DNA of 64,000 bases from Halalkalicoccus sp. NIPERK01 (GTDB lineage Archaea; Halobacteriota; Halobacteria; Halobacteriales; Halalkalicoccaceae). Every line of letters begins with the position of its first letter. The first letter of the stretch is position 1. The notes under the pieces are model-generated. The model made no database searches. It worked only from the letters and a program-made list of their open reading frames with translations, and had not been told where the DNA came from. A program made the position numbers and the translations under genes. The DNA is taken from contig NZ_JASVVV010000008.1 in NCBI RefSeq assembly GCF_030287405.1, forward strand, positions 92,631 through 156,630, written 5' to 3'. Positions 37,753 through 45,227 of this stretch are shown in pieces.

Positions 37753-38325
37753 ATGCGCCGGATCTACGAGTCCGAGGCCCTCCATCGCGACGACGACCGG
37801 TTCACCCCGGCCGAGCGGCGGAGCGGCGAACTACAGGCGATGCGGTCGGTGAACGGGACCGCGCTGAGCCGTCGGCTGGTCCCGTACTGGCTTCGACACC
37901 GAGCGGTCTCGGTCGAGGTCTCGACGCCGCGGACCGAGTACGCCCTCGGCGATCCGGTGCCGTTCCGCGTCACGATGCGGAACTCGATGCCGTTCCCGAT
38001 CGCGCTCCGGACGCGCTCGCCGCGCGTATGGACGTGGAGCGTCTACGGAGTGACGGACGCCTCGCGCGTTTCGCTGCGCGATCCGCCGGACGAACCGGGG
38101 GAGTTCCGGTTCGATCGCGGCGAGCGCAAACGCTTCACCAAACGCTGGGAACAGGCGTTTCGCGTCTCCGCGAGCGAGTGGGAGCGGGCCGGCCCCGGGG
38201 AGTTCACGATCGGTGCGGGCCTCAACGTCGACGACGCGAAAGGAAAAGGGCTGTACGACGAGGTGGCGGTACGGATCGTCCCGAAGGACTGTGGGCGGGC
38301 TGATCGGACTGCGGAGACGGCTTAG
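37753..38325 (+). CDS. uncharacterised haloarchaeal protein, predicted beta-sandwich
   Basis: A 190-residue soluble protein I cannot name. The N-terminal 55 residues are basic and helical. The remainder looks like an Ig-like beta-sandwich (VSVEVSTPRTEYALGDPVPFRVTMRN, then alternating strands), reminiscent of the BsuPI intracellular inhibitor fold. No signal peptide is present. It follows the importer operon by 43 bp but reads as an independent gene, and overlaps the convergent zinc-ribbon gene by 4 bp at the stops. The function is unknown. Confidence 0.75.
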   Translation: MRRIYESEALHRDDDRFTPAERRSGELQAMRSVNGTALSRRLVPYWLRHRAVSVEVSTPRTEYALGDPVPFRVTMRNSMPFPIALRTRSPRVWTWSVYGVTDASRVSLRDPPDEPGEFRFDRGERKRFTKRWEQAFRVSASEWERAGPGEFTIGAGLNVDDAKGKGLYDEVAVRIVPKDCGRADRTAETA

Positions 38326-39191
38326 GACCGAACGCCAGACCCGTGTTCCGCCACGGCGAGGTCCTCGGGGTCGAACTCGAGGAGGGGCTGTTCGCAGTCG
38401 ACACAGCCGATGGTGAGGACCTCGTAGCTCCGACAGCAGGACTCGTAGGTGTCCTCGCCGAGGAACACCTCGCCACCGCAGTTCGGGCAGGTCTCGTGGA
38501 ACGACCGGAGCGATTCGAGGATGCCGAGGCGCTGTTCGAGGGGGACCTCGGACCAGCGGTCGGTCAGTTCACGGAGGGCGTCGTCGGTGAGGAGGTCGGC
38601 GACCAGCGCGGCCTCCGAGGGCCACTTCCTGACACGGCGATCGATCTCGACGGCGGGATACGCCCGATCGAGGGCGGCGATCGAACCGGGATCGGTATCG
38701 AACAGGGCGGCCATCGTCCCGGGATCGAACGGGTCCTCGAACGCGCCCCGCCGGCGATCGATCAGCCGGGCGAACCCGTCGGTCAGACAGAGGTCGTCCT
38801 CGCGCTGACACGGTTCGACCGCGTCCACGTCGAGGAGGAAGCGCTCGGGATCGACGGCGTTCTCGCGGTGGTCGTCGAGCGTTTCGACCGTCTCCCACTC
38901 CTCGGTTCGCCTCCCCTCGCCGGGGTGTGTATCGAACAGTGCGAGGGCCCGATCCGGCAGGTAGCGTTTCGTGAGGCGGGGCGTTCCTGGGACGAGGTAG
39001 CCACGCAGGTAGATCGCGGCCAGCGAGAGGGCGAACACGAGGGCGGCGAGGGCGGGCGCGACGGTGGCGAGGAGACCGCTCGCGACGAGGGCGATCACCA
39101 CGTTGAGGACGGTACACGGGGTACAGCGGTTCTCGCCGGTGTACTCGGGTTTCCGTAGCCGGTCGAGAAGCGAGGAGGACGGAACGCTCAT
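38322..39191 (-). CDS. uncharacterised membrane protein with N-terminal CxxC and C-terminal zinc-ribbon-like domain
   Basis: A 289-residue protein of unknown function. A CTPC motif (C23, C26) directly precedes two membrane helices (about 27-70). A soluble acidic domain of about 160 residues follows. The C-terminal 55 residues contain CPNC (235, 238), CC (252-253) and CVDC (263, 266), arranged like one or two zinc-binding knuckles. The CPxC just before a helix looks like a redox or metal site at the membrane surface. No operon partner is visible. Confidence 0.75.
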   Translation of the reverse strand: MSVPSSSLLDRLRKPEYTGENRCTPCTVLNVVIALVASGLLATVAPALAALVFALSLAAIYLRGYLVPGTPRLTKRYLPDRALALFDTHPGEGRRTEEWETVETLDDHRENAVDPERFLLDVDAVEPCQREDDLCLTDGFARLIDRRRGAFEDPFDPGTMAALFDTDPGSIAALDRAYPAVEIDRRVRKWPSEAALVADLLTDDALRELTDRWSEVPLEQRLGILESLRSFHETCPNCGGEVFLGEDTYESCCRSYEVLTIGCVDCEQPLLEFDPEDLAVAEHGSGVRS

Positions 39192-39374
39192 GGCGACTAG
39201 GCGGGGTGCAGCGGTAAAACCGTACTGCCGATCGCGCGTCGGCGTCCCGGTGGGTCGGTATCGCCAAGCGGTGCCGGACGACGGGGGACTGACGTCGCGG
39301 CCTTCGGCGGGCGCCGAGCCGGCAAGCCCGAGGGGCGGCGCGCCGTTTATCGGGGTCGGTCGTCAAGGGCGGGT

Positions 39375-40064
39375 ATGGCACGCGCACTGTTCGTCGTCAG
39401 CGAGGAGGGCTACTGGGGAGAGGAGTGTATCGAGCCGCTCACGACGCTTTCCGATGCCGGGGTCGAGGTCACCGTCGCGACGCCCAGCGGGTCGCCGCCG
39501 GTGATCGACGAGCGATCGCTGGATCCCGAGATGGTCGGCGAGGGAACCGCCGATCGGGTCCGCGAGGTCCACGAGACCGACGAGCGACTGAACGACCCAG
39601 AACCGCTCGCGGCGGTCGATGCGGACGGGTTCGACGCCGTCGTCTATCCGGGCGGGCACGGCACCGTCTGGGACGTCAATCAGGACCGCGACGCCCGCCG
39701 GATCCTCGCGGAGACGGTCGAATCGGGCGGGACGGCGCTCGTGGTCTGTCACGCGGTGGGCATCCTCGCGTTCACGCGCGGGAGTGACGGCTCGTTCCTC
39801 GTCGACGGGCGGCGGGTCACCGGCTTCCCCAACGAGTGGGAGGAGGACACCGTCGAGGCGAACGACGTCATGCCCGACGGCCGGAAGCTCCCCTACTGGG
39901 TCGAGGACGAAGTGGTCGCCGCTGGCGGGGACTGGGACGCCGAACTCGACTCCGAGACGAGCGTGACCGTCGACGGCGGCCTGCTCACCGCACGCGGGCC
40001 CGAGTCGTCGGCCGAGGCCGCTCGGACGCTCCTCGAGGAACTGGGAATCGAGCGACCGGCGTAG
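39375..40064 (+). CDS. DJ-1/PfpI superfamily protein (Hsp31-like)
   Basis: A 229-residue class I glutamine-amidotransferase-like protein. The nucleophile elbow is VVCHAVG with C125 and H126, and the conserved acid is near E17 (GEECIEP). The length and the EEGYWGEECIEPL opening match the Hsp31/YhbO-type group, whose members act as glyoxalase III, deglycase or chaperone. Methylglyoxal synthase is encoded 1.3 kb downstream, so a role in handling dicarbonyls is attractive but only inferred. A GTTTATC box lies about 27 nt upstream of the ATG. Confidence 0.87.
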   Translation: MARALFVVSEEGYWGEECIEPLTTLSDAGVEVTVATPSGSPPVIDERSLDPEMVGEGTADRVREVHETDERLNDPEPLAAVDADGFDAVVYPGGHGTVWDVNQDRDARRILAETVESGGTALVVCHAVGILAFTRGSDGSFLVDGRRVTGFPNEWEEDTVEANDVMPDGRKLPYWVEDEVVAAGGDWDAELDSETSVTVDGGLLTARGPESSAEAARTLLEELGIERPA

Positions 40065-40150
40065 GCCGCCACTCCGGGAATCCTGTCAGAACCGCAGTAC
40101 AGGACCGAGCAAGCGCCTAGTTCATCATCGTTCGTGACCTACTCTTCGCT

Positions 40151-40552
40151 ATGGCAATCGACATGAGAGCGGTGGTGTACGGCTTCATCGTGAGCCTGCT
40201 CATCGGACTGATCGGCGGAGCGGTGATTCCGGGGACGGATATGGCGGTCCCGGTCCTCGGGTGGGGACTGGCGGGGATCGTCGCGGGGGCGGTCGCGGGC
40301 TACGTCGCCGGAGGAACGGCGGGTAACGGGGCGATCCACGGGGGGCTGGCGACCGTCATCGGGGCGCTCGTCCTGCTGGTCGCGGTGACGTTCGTCGAAA
40401 CGCTCTTCGGGGGGCTCGTCCCCGCGTTCGGCCTGCTCACCGTCGGGGTGACGCTGCTCGTGATCTACGCGATTCCGGGCGCGATCGGCGGGGCGGTCGG
40501 CTCGTGGGGGAAAAAGCGCCGGACCACGCGTCGGGCCCGTCCGGCGGCCTGA
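40151..40552 (+). CDS. small membrane protein, DUF5518-like
   Basis: A 133-residue protein with four hydrophobic segments rich in Gly and Ala (for example GIVAGAVAGYVAGGTAGNGAIHGG). It ends in a basic cytoplasmic tail, KKRRTTRRARP. This is the pattern of the DUF5518 family, common and often multi-copy in haloarchaea. The Gly-x-x-x-Gly runs suggest tightly packed helices. No function is known. Confidence 0.7.
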   Translation: MAIDMRAVVYGFIVSLLIGLIGGAVIPGTDMAVPVLGWGLAGIVAGAVAGYVAGGTAGNGAIHGGLATVIGALVLLVAVTFVETLFGGLVPAFGLLTVGVTLLVIYAIPGAIGGAVGSWGKKRRTTRRARPAA

Positions 40553-40657
40553 CCCCCTTCCGGATCGAACGACGACCGCGGGCGGTGAGGGCGGTGCTTT
40601 TCGACGACCGCGAGATGCAAGCCGTCGGCTTATCCTCGACCGTCGTACAGTCCTCGT

Positions 40658-40759
40658 ATGGACAAGGATAAGCGGGGAATGATCATCTACGCCCTCATCG
40701 GCGTCGTGGTGCTGTTGTTCCTCGGATACGTGGTGCTCCGGGCCGTGATGGGGGCGTAG
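40658..40759 (+). CDS. 33-residue single-helix membrane peptide
   Basis: ATG-initiated small gene of 34 codons. It has a charged start (MDKDKRG), one 20-residue hydrophobic helix rich in Val, Leu and Ile, and a short end (RAVMGA). A CTTATCC box lies 24-30 nt before the ATG, as expected for a leaderless gene. Codon use (third-position G/C) matches the neighbours. There are no overlapping genes. Such peptides often regulate membrane complexes, but no partner is evident here. Confidence 0.6.
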   Translation: MDKDKRGMIIYALIGVVVLLFLGYVVLRAVMGA

Positions 40760-40820
40760 GACGTTCGGGCAGTTCCCCTTCGGTTCGGCCGACTATCCCC
40801 GACCCGCGACCCGGAGAAAA

Positions 40821-41202
40821 AGCGGGAGGTAGAGTTGAACTACGTCCGAGAACCTGCGCTTCGCGCAGAACCTCGGTTTCGTTCAAACTACTACATGCGA
40901 TTCTCGACGCTCACGAGAATTGTTCGCCGAGAAGTAGCGGGAGGTAGATTTGAACCACGGTCGTTCCGTTCGCTATCGCTCACTTCACTCCTTGATTCAA
41001 ATCTACTCGTCGTATTTCGTTGCACTCAGGGACTCGCTCGGCTACGCCTCGCTCGCCGTTGAGTGCAACAGAAGTAGCGGGAGGTAGATTTGAACCTCGG
41101 TCACTCCACTTCGTTTCGCTCCCTGCTTCAAATCTACTACGTGCTAATTTTGGCGCTTCTGACGCTCGTCGCTTCGCTCCTCGCGTGTAGTCGCGCCAAA
41201 AT
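40821..41202 (-). repeat. palindrome array built on the 3' end of initiator tRNA-Met
   Basis: Occupies most of the 444-bp gap 40760-41203. Three extra copies of the tRNA 3' end (AGCGGGAGGTAGATTTGAAC on the plus strand, one with two changes) begin at 40821, 40936 and 41076; the fourth is the tRNA itself (41205). Each copy pairs with an inverted partner (TTCAAATCTAC at 40996 and 41127; GTTCAAACTAC at 40881). Separate hairpins alternate with them at 40900-40920, 41019-41069 (10-bp stem) and 41147-41202 (10-bp stem). No coding sequence is seen. Confidence 0.85.
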
Positions 41203-41203
41203 A

Positions 41204-41278
41204 TAGCGGGAGGTAGATTTGAACTACCGATCTGCGGGTTATGAGCCCGCCGGAATCTCCTGGCTATCCCATCCCGCT
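41204..41278 (-). tRNA. initiator tRNA-Met (CAT)
   Basis: A 75-nt cloverleaf reads on the minus strand. The acceptor is AGCGGGA/TCCCGCT with discriminator A. The anticodon stem GCGGG/CCCGC encloses loop CTCATAA, and the T arm is GGTAG/CTACC with TTCAAAT. The A1-T72 end pair and the three consecutive G:C pairs in the anticodon stem mark it as the archaeal initiator rather than elongator. There is no intron and CCA is not encoded. A CTTAACTA box (41308-41301) lies 23-30 nt upstream. A hairpin begins immediately after the 3' end. Confidence 0.96.
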
Positions 41279-41300
41279 ACCAGTTCATACCGGGGTGCCG

Positions 41301-41308
41301 TAGTTAAG
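41301..41308 (-). promoter_or_regulatory. TATA-like box for initiator tRNA-Met
   Basis: On the minus strand CTTAACTA is located 23-30 nt before the mature 5' end of the tRNA (41278), at a suitable distance for transcription starting at or near the first tRNA base. Confidence 0.45.
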
Positions 41309-41389
41309 GGTTGTGATTCAGAAATCGCCCACCGGCGGCGAGGTGATCGCGGGACAAACACCTTTGAACCCGGCCCACCCACGGGGGGT

Positions 41390-41752
41390 ATGACGCGTCT
41401 CGCGCTGATCGCCCACGACGAGAAGAAACCCGACCTGATCCGGTTCGTCCACGAGCACGAGGGGCGGCTTTCGGAGTGTGACCTCATCGGGACCGGCACC
41501 ACGGGAAAGCGGATCAACGAACAGACCGGCCTGACCGTCGAGCGGATGGCGTCGGGCCCCCTCGGCGGCGACATGATGATCGGCGCGGAGGTCGCAAAGG
41601 ACGCGGTAGACGGCGTGATCTTCCTGCGCGATCCCCTCCGTGCCCAGCCACACGAACCCGACATCACCGCGTTGTTGCGGATCTGTGACGTCCACGACAC
41701 GGCGCTGGCGACGAACCTCGCGAGCGCGGCGTGCTTGATCGAGGGGGTCTGA
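41390..41752 (+). CDS. mgsA: methylglyoxal synthase
   Basis: Converts dihydroxyacetone phosphate to methylglyoxal and phosphate, a bypass of lower glycolysis. It is 120 residues. Active-site features are ALIAHD (H9), the phosphate loop GTGTTGK (35-40), catalytic D61 in SGPLGGD, and PHEPD (H88, D91). The upstream in-frame codons cover the tRNA gene and are excluded. An ACCTTTGAA box lies about 28 nt before the ATG. The stop codon overlaps the left arm of a 102-bp inverted-repeat element. Confidence 0.94.
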   Translation: MTRLALIAHDEKKPDLIRFVHEHEGRLSECDLIGTGTTGKRINEQTGLTVERMASGPLGGDMMIGAEVAKDAVDGVIFLRDPLRAQPHEPDITALLRICDVHDTALATNLASAACLIEGV

Positions 41753-41853
41753 TAGGGATTCTCGTTTCCGATCATCGTCTCTTCGCCGGTTAGCTGAACC
41801 ACGATGGCCGGTTCGCCCAGCCGAATTCTATGGCTTCTAGCGAGAATCCCTAT
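41752..41853. repeat. 102-bp inverted-repeat element with two internal hairpins
   Basis: A perfect 13-bp terminal inverted repeat (ATAGGGATTCTCG at 41752-41764, its complement at 41841-41853) encloses two further hairpins. CATCGT/ACGATG (41773-41778 / 41801-41806) has a nested GGTT/AACC, and AGCC/GGCT is at 41819-41822 / 41832-41835. The predicted fold is a three-way junction. It fits almost exactly between the stops of two convergent genes. It could be a bidirectional terminator, a small structured RNA or a mobile-element remnant. Confidence 0.7.
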
Positions 41854-41859
41854 GAGGCG

Positions 41860-42126
41860 TTACGCGGAGGGCTTGCCCCGCTTCCGGACGATGTCGACGG
41901 CCTCGGCGTCGATGGTCTCGACGGTGAGGAAGTGGGGGACGTAGTTGCGCCTCTCGAAGTCCTCGCGTTCGTCCTCGGTGCCGATGACGCACCACAGCTG
42001 CGGGCGGTCGGGGCCGTGCCACTCGCCGTTTCGCGAGATCGAAAAGAGGACCATCTCCTGGTCGTCGTAGTCGATGATCCCGTCCTTTCGGACGCCGGGA
42101 TCCCCGTGGATGATCAGGCGCTTCAT
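41860..42126 (-). CDS. HAH_0734-like small conserved protein
   Basis: An 88-residue haloarchaeal protein resembling what is annotated as the HAH_0734 family. It opens with MKRLIIHGDPGVRKDGIIDY and contains PQLWCVIGTEDEREDFERR. The fold looks alpha/beta with one cysteine, and there is no signal or membrane segment. The function is unknown. It is convergent with mgsA and separated from it by the inverted-repeat element; the membrane protein gene at 42208 is divergent from it. Confidence 0.78.
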   Translation of the reverse strand: MKRLIIHGDPGVRKDGIIDYDDQEMVLFSISRNGEWHGPDRPQLWCVIGTEDEREDFERRNYVPHFLTVETIDAEAVDIVRKRGKPSA

Positions 42127-42207
42127 GCGCCCGGGTTCGACGGATGGACGATTAAGCGCTTCGAATGATCGACAGCCCTTTCTTCGCCACCGTGGTAGCC
42201 GAGGGAA

Positions 42208-42624
42208 ATGAATCGCTTTCTGCGTGCGATCAGCGCCGGTGTCGCCGCGACGACCGTGATGATGCTCGTCTTTCTGTTCAGTCAGGTGCAGACGCGATCA
42301 CAGCTCGGCGCGCCCGAGGCGATCGCCCGCTTCGTCGGGATGCCCGAACACCACGTCGTGGGATTCGCGGTCTTCTCGGCGGTCGGAATCCTCGTCTGGC
42401 CGGTCGTCTTCGTGGCCGTCAGGGACCGGGTCGCGGACCGGCGGGGACCCCGGGATCCGACCGTTCAGGGGCTCGTCTTCGGCGGGGTCCTCTGGGTCCT
42501 CTTTCTCGTCCTCGGGACGGGGCAGGTGTCGTGGCCGTTCGTCATCCTCTATCTCTTTTTCACCCTCACGGGCCACCTCGCCTACGGGTTCGTGCTGGGG
42601 TACGTCTACGAGCGACTGGCGTAG
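42208..42624 (+). CDS. four-helix membrane protein, DUF6789-like
   Basis: A 138-residue protein with four predicted helices: the N-terminal AISAGVAATTVMMLVFLF, two central helices, and the last FTLTGHLAYGFVLGYVYERL. The His and Tyr of the last helix recall families found beside haem-copper oxidases. It lies convergent to the oxidase subunit I gene, 39 bp apart. The similar protein at 60666-61184 shares the closing H..YG..LGYV pattern, so they may be paralogues. The function is unknown. Confidence 0.7.
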   Translation: MNRFLRAISAGVAATTVMMLVFLFSQVQTRSQLGAPEAIARFVGMPEHHVVGFAVFSAVGILVWPVVFVAVRDRVADRRGPRDPTVQGLVFGGVLWVLFLVLGTGQVSWPFVILYLFFTLTGHLAYGFVLGYVYERLA

Positions 42625-42663
42625 ATCGATCGCCACGGCACTGATACCGGGATACGCTACGTT

Positions 42664-44550
42664 CTACGTTTCGGCCTCGGCGCGCTGTGTTTCGTCGGCG
42701 TTCTCGTCGGTCGCCTGGACCTCTCGAAGGCGGCTCTCGAACCACTCCCACTCCTTGGTGAACTGGCCGTACTCCTTCAATCCCCAGACGTCGGCGTCCA
42801 TCACGATCCGTCCCGACCGGTAGGACTGGACCATGTTGTACAGCCAGATGACCTGTCCGATGGCGATCAGCGCGGCCCCGACGGAGGCGGTCACCTGTAG
42901 CGGCACGAACTCGACGGGGTAGGTCGCCGACCGCCGCGGGAGGCCGAGCATCCCGAGGATCAGCATCCCGAACGAGAGCAGGTTCACCCCGATGAAGGAG
43001 AACCAGAAGTGCGCCGCCGCGAGTGGCCTGCTGTACATCCGTCGGCTCATCAGCGGGAACCAGTAGTAGACGCCCGCGAAGACGGCGAATGTGATGATCC
43101 CGGCGACGATGAAGTGGAAGTGACCCACCACGTAGTAGGTGCCGTGATACAACAGGTCGACGGGTATCGACCCGAGGAACACGCCGGTGACGCCGCCGAC
43201 GATGAACGTCGAGATGCCGCCGAGACAGAACAGCATCGGCGCTTCCAGCCGGATGTCCCCGGTCCACAGCGTGGTGGTCCAGTTGAACACCTTCACCGCG
43301 CTCGGCACCGCGATGGCGATCGTCACCGCCATGAACGCCCCGCGGATCCGGGGATCGATCCCGGTCGTGAACATGTGGTGGGCCCACACCCCGAACGAGA
43401 GCACGCCGATCGCCATCGTCGAGTAGACGACGAACTTGTAGCCGAACAGTTTGCGGCCCGCGAACTTCGGCAGGATCAGGCTGACCAGGCCGAACGGCGG
43501 CAGCACGAGGATGTAGACCTCGGGGTGGCCGAAGAACCAGAAGAGGTGCTGATAGAGGAGGTGACCCCCGTGTTCGATGGCGAAAAACGAGGTCCCGACG
43601 TTGCGATCCAGGAGCAACATGAGTAGGGTCGCGCCCAGAAGCGGGAAGGCGAAGAGGACCAACCCGGCCTGGACGAGCAGCGTCCACGAGAAGATGTCGA
43701 GGCGCTCCCAGCCGACGTCGGGCGATCGCTCGACGAAGACCGTGGCGATGATGTTGATCGCCCCCAGCGTGGTTCCGATCCCCGAGAGGTGCAAGCCCAA
43801 CAGCGCCATGTCGATCTGCGGGTTCGTCGTCTGCGTCGAGAGCGGCGGGTAGAACGTCCACGCCACGTCGACCGGTTCGAACCCCAGAAACAGCGTGGAC
43901 ATCACCGGCACGACCGGCGCGAGGATCGTCGCCATCGCGTCGCTGATGATGCCGAAACGGATCAACACCGCGGCGGGCGGCAGCACCCAGAAGGCGATGG
44001 CGTTGATCCGGGGATACGCCATGTCGTCGGCCCCGATCAGTAGCGGGAGAAAGTAGTTCGCCAACCCGAAGAGGATCGGCGTCGCGAAGAGGAACAGCAT
44101 CGTGATCGCGTGGGTCGTGAACAGTTCGTTGTACGTCTGGACGCCGAACACCTCGGCGTTCGGCGTCAGCAGTTCGGTGCGGGCCATCATCGCGTCGGTC
44201 CCGCCCCAGAGGAACATGAACACCCCGAAGGTGAGATAGAGGATGCCGATGTCGCGGTGGTCGACGGTCGTGAGCCACCGGAACAGCCCCGTCGGCTTCG
44301 CGGTGTCGAACCCGTAGCCGGTGGCGACGCCCCCATCCGAACGTGGGTCGGATGTACCGCGCGATCCGTCGGAGTCGGAACGCGGTTCCGACGAGGAGCG
44401 AGGGTCGTCGATCCCCTCGCCCCCGTCCGTCCGGAAGGCTCCCCCGGTGTCCCTCGGTCGTCTGGATCGGTTCAGTCGGTAGACGATGCCCCCACAGAGC
44501 GCGAGAAGGACGACACCGAGCAGTGCCCCTCCGAGGATGTCAGTGTACAT
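42664..44550 (-). CDS. coxA: haem-copper terminal oxidase subunit I
   Basis: Catalytic subunit of an aa3-type oxygen reductase, 628 residues with the standard 12-helix core. Ligands and motifs seen are [11 protein letters not shown] (low-spin haem His), [16 protein letters not shown] (CuB His with the cross-linked Tyr), AHHMFTTG (two CuB His) and GHFHFIVAG (haem His pair). Upstream of the core is an added N-terminal helix (about 6-25) and a Ser/Asp/Arg-rich linker of some 50 residues. No subunit II or III gene is in the window, so they must be elsewhere. It is divergent from the ribosomal operon. Confidence 0.95.
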   Translation of the reverse strand: MYTDILGGALLGVVLLALCGGIVYRLNRSRRPRDTGGAFRTDGGEGIDDPRSSSEPRSDSDGSRGTSDPRSDGGVATGYGFDTAKPTGLFRWLTTVDHRDIGILYLTFGVFMFLWGGTDAMMARTELLTPNAEVFGVQTYNELFTTHAITMLFLFATPILFGLANYFLPLLIGADDMAYPRINAIAFWVLPPAAVLIRFGIISDAMATILAPVVPVMSTLFLGFEPVDVAWTFYPPLSTQTTNPQIDMALLGLHLSGIGTTLGAINIIATVFVERSPDVGWERLDIFSWTLLVQAGLVLFAFPLLGATLLMLLLDRNVGTSFFAIEHGGHLLYQHLFWFFGHPEVYILVLPPFGLVSLILPKFAGRKLFGYKFVVYSTMAIGVLSFGVWAHHMFTTGIDPRIRGAFMAVTIAIAVPSAVKVFNWTTTLWTGDIRLEAPMLFCLGGISTFIVGGVTGVFLGSIPVDLLYHGTYYVVGHFHFIVAGIITFAVFAGVYYWFPLMSRRMYSRPLAAAHFWFSFIGVNLLSFGMLILGMLGLPRRSATYPVEFVPLQVTASVGAALIAIGQVIWLYNMVQSYRSGRIVMDADVWGLKEYGQFTKEWEWFESRLREVQATDENADETQRAEAET

Positions 44551-44703
44551 GGCTCAGTTTACCCGGCCTGCTTCGCGCGGTACCGCCCGCCCGATCGGTT
44601 GCGAGTCGTGTGGTTTCGGACGCGAGTTGCGGCACCGATTCACGTCTCGACCTCGGGGTGGTACCCACATCAACCTTTGCAGGTGCGGCGAGCAACCAAA
44701 CGG

Positions 44704-44709
44704 GTTTTA
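44704..44709 (+). promoter_or_regulatory. TATA-like box for the rpl44e operon
   Basis: TTTTAA at 44704-44709 is 31-36 nt before the rpl44e ATG (44740), giving a leaderless or near-leaderless mRNA for the translation-gene operon. Confidence 0.5.
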
Positions 44710-44739
44710 AGCCGCCACCGCCAAGCCGTCGGCAAGGCT

Positions 44740-45018
44740 ATGGAGATCCCACGACGATTCAACACCTACTGTCCGTACTGTAACGAACACCACGAACACG
44801 AACTCGAGAAGACGCGGACCGGCCGCCAGACCGGCATGAAGTGGATCGACCGCCAGCGCGAGCGCCAGAGCGGCATCGGCAACGACGGCAAGTTCTCGAA
44901 GGTCCCCAGCGGGGGGAAACCGACGAGCAAGACCGACTTCAAGTACCGCTGTGGCGAGTGTGGCAAGGCCCACCTGCGCGAGGGATGGCGCGCCGGCCGC
45001 GTCGACTTCCAGGAGTGA
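44740..45018 (+). CDS. rpl44e: large ribosomal subunit protein eL44
   Basis: A 92-residue zinc ribosomal protein (L44e/L36a family) near the tRNA exit site of the large subunit. The zinc site is CPYC (11-14) and CGEC near 71-74. The middle is basic, with the [19 protein letters not shown] segment. It is the first gene of a compact operon: the eS27 gene starts 2 bp after its stop. The long frame upstream is antisense to coxA and is not coding. Confidence 0.96.
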   Translation: MEIPRRFNTYCPYCNEHHEHELEKTRTGRQTGMKWIDRQRERQSGIGNDGKFSKVPSGGKPTSKTDFKYRCGECGKAHLREGWRAGRVDFQE

Positions 45019-45020
45019 GC

Positions 45021-45227
45021 ATGGCGGGGAACTTCTACGCCGTCGAGTGTCCGGACTGCGAGAACGAACAGATCGTCTTCGATAAGGCCTCCTCGGAGGT
45101 CGCGTGTGCGGTCTGCGGGCACACGCTCGCGCGCCCGACCGGCGGGAAGGCCGACATCGACGGCGAGATCGTCGAGACCGTCGAGCGTCGCTCCGCGGAC
45201 GCCGGCGACACCGTCGAGGCACGATAA
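45021..45227 (+). CDS. rps27e: small ribosomal subunit protein eS27
   Basis: A 68-residue zinc-ribbon protein, part of the small subunit. The four cysteines are in CPDC (10-13) and CAVC (29-32), followed by the usual [12 protein letters not shown] segment. The C-terminal part is acidic, as in other halophiles. Its TAA shares its last base with the ATG of the initiation-factor gene, so translation is coupled. Confidence 0.95.
   Translation: MAGNFYAVECPDCENEQIVFDKASSEVACAVCGHTLARPTGGKADIDGEIVETVERRSADAGDTVEAR

Noticed and set aside
40821..41278. CRISPR array reading of the tRNA-Met repeats
   Set aside because: Only four copies, with inverted partners inside the spacers, unequal spacing of 115-140 bp, no cas genes, and the repeat is plainly part of a tRNA.
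40821..41278. integrated element with attL/attR at tRNA-Met
   Set aside because: No integrase, relaxase or accessory gene lies between the copies, and the copies are only about 115-140 bp apart. Past integration scars are possible but not shown.
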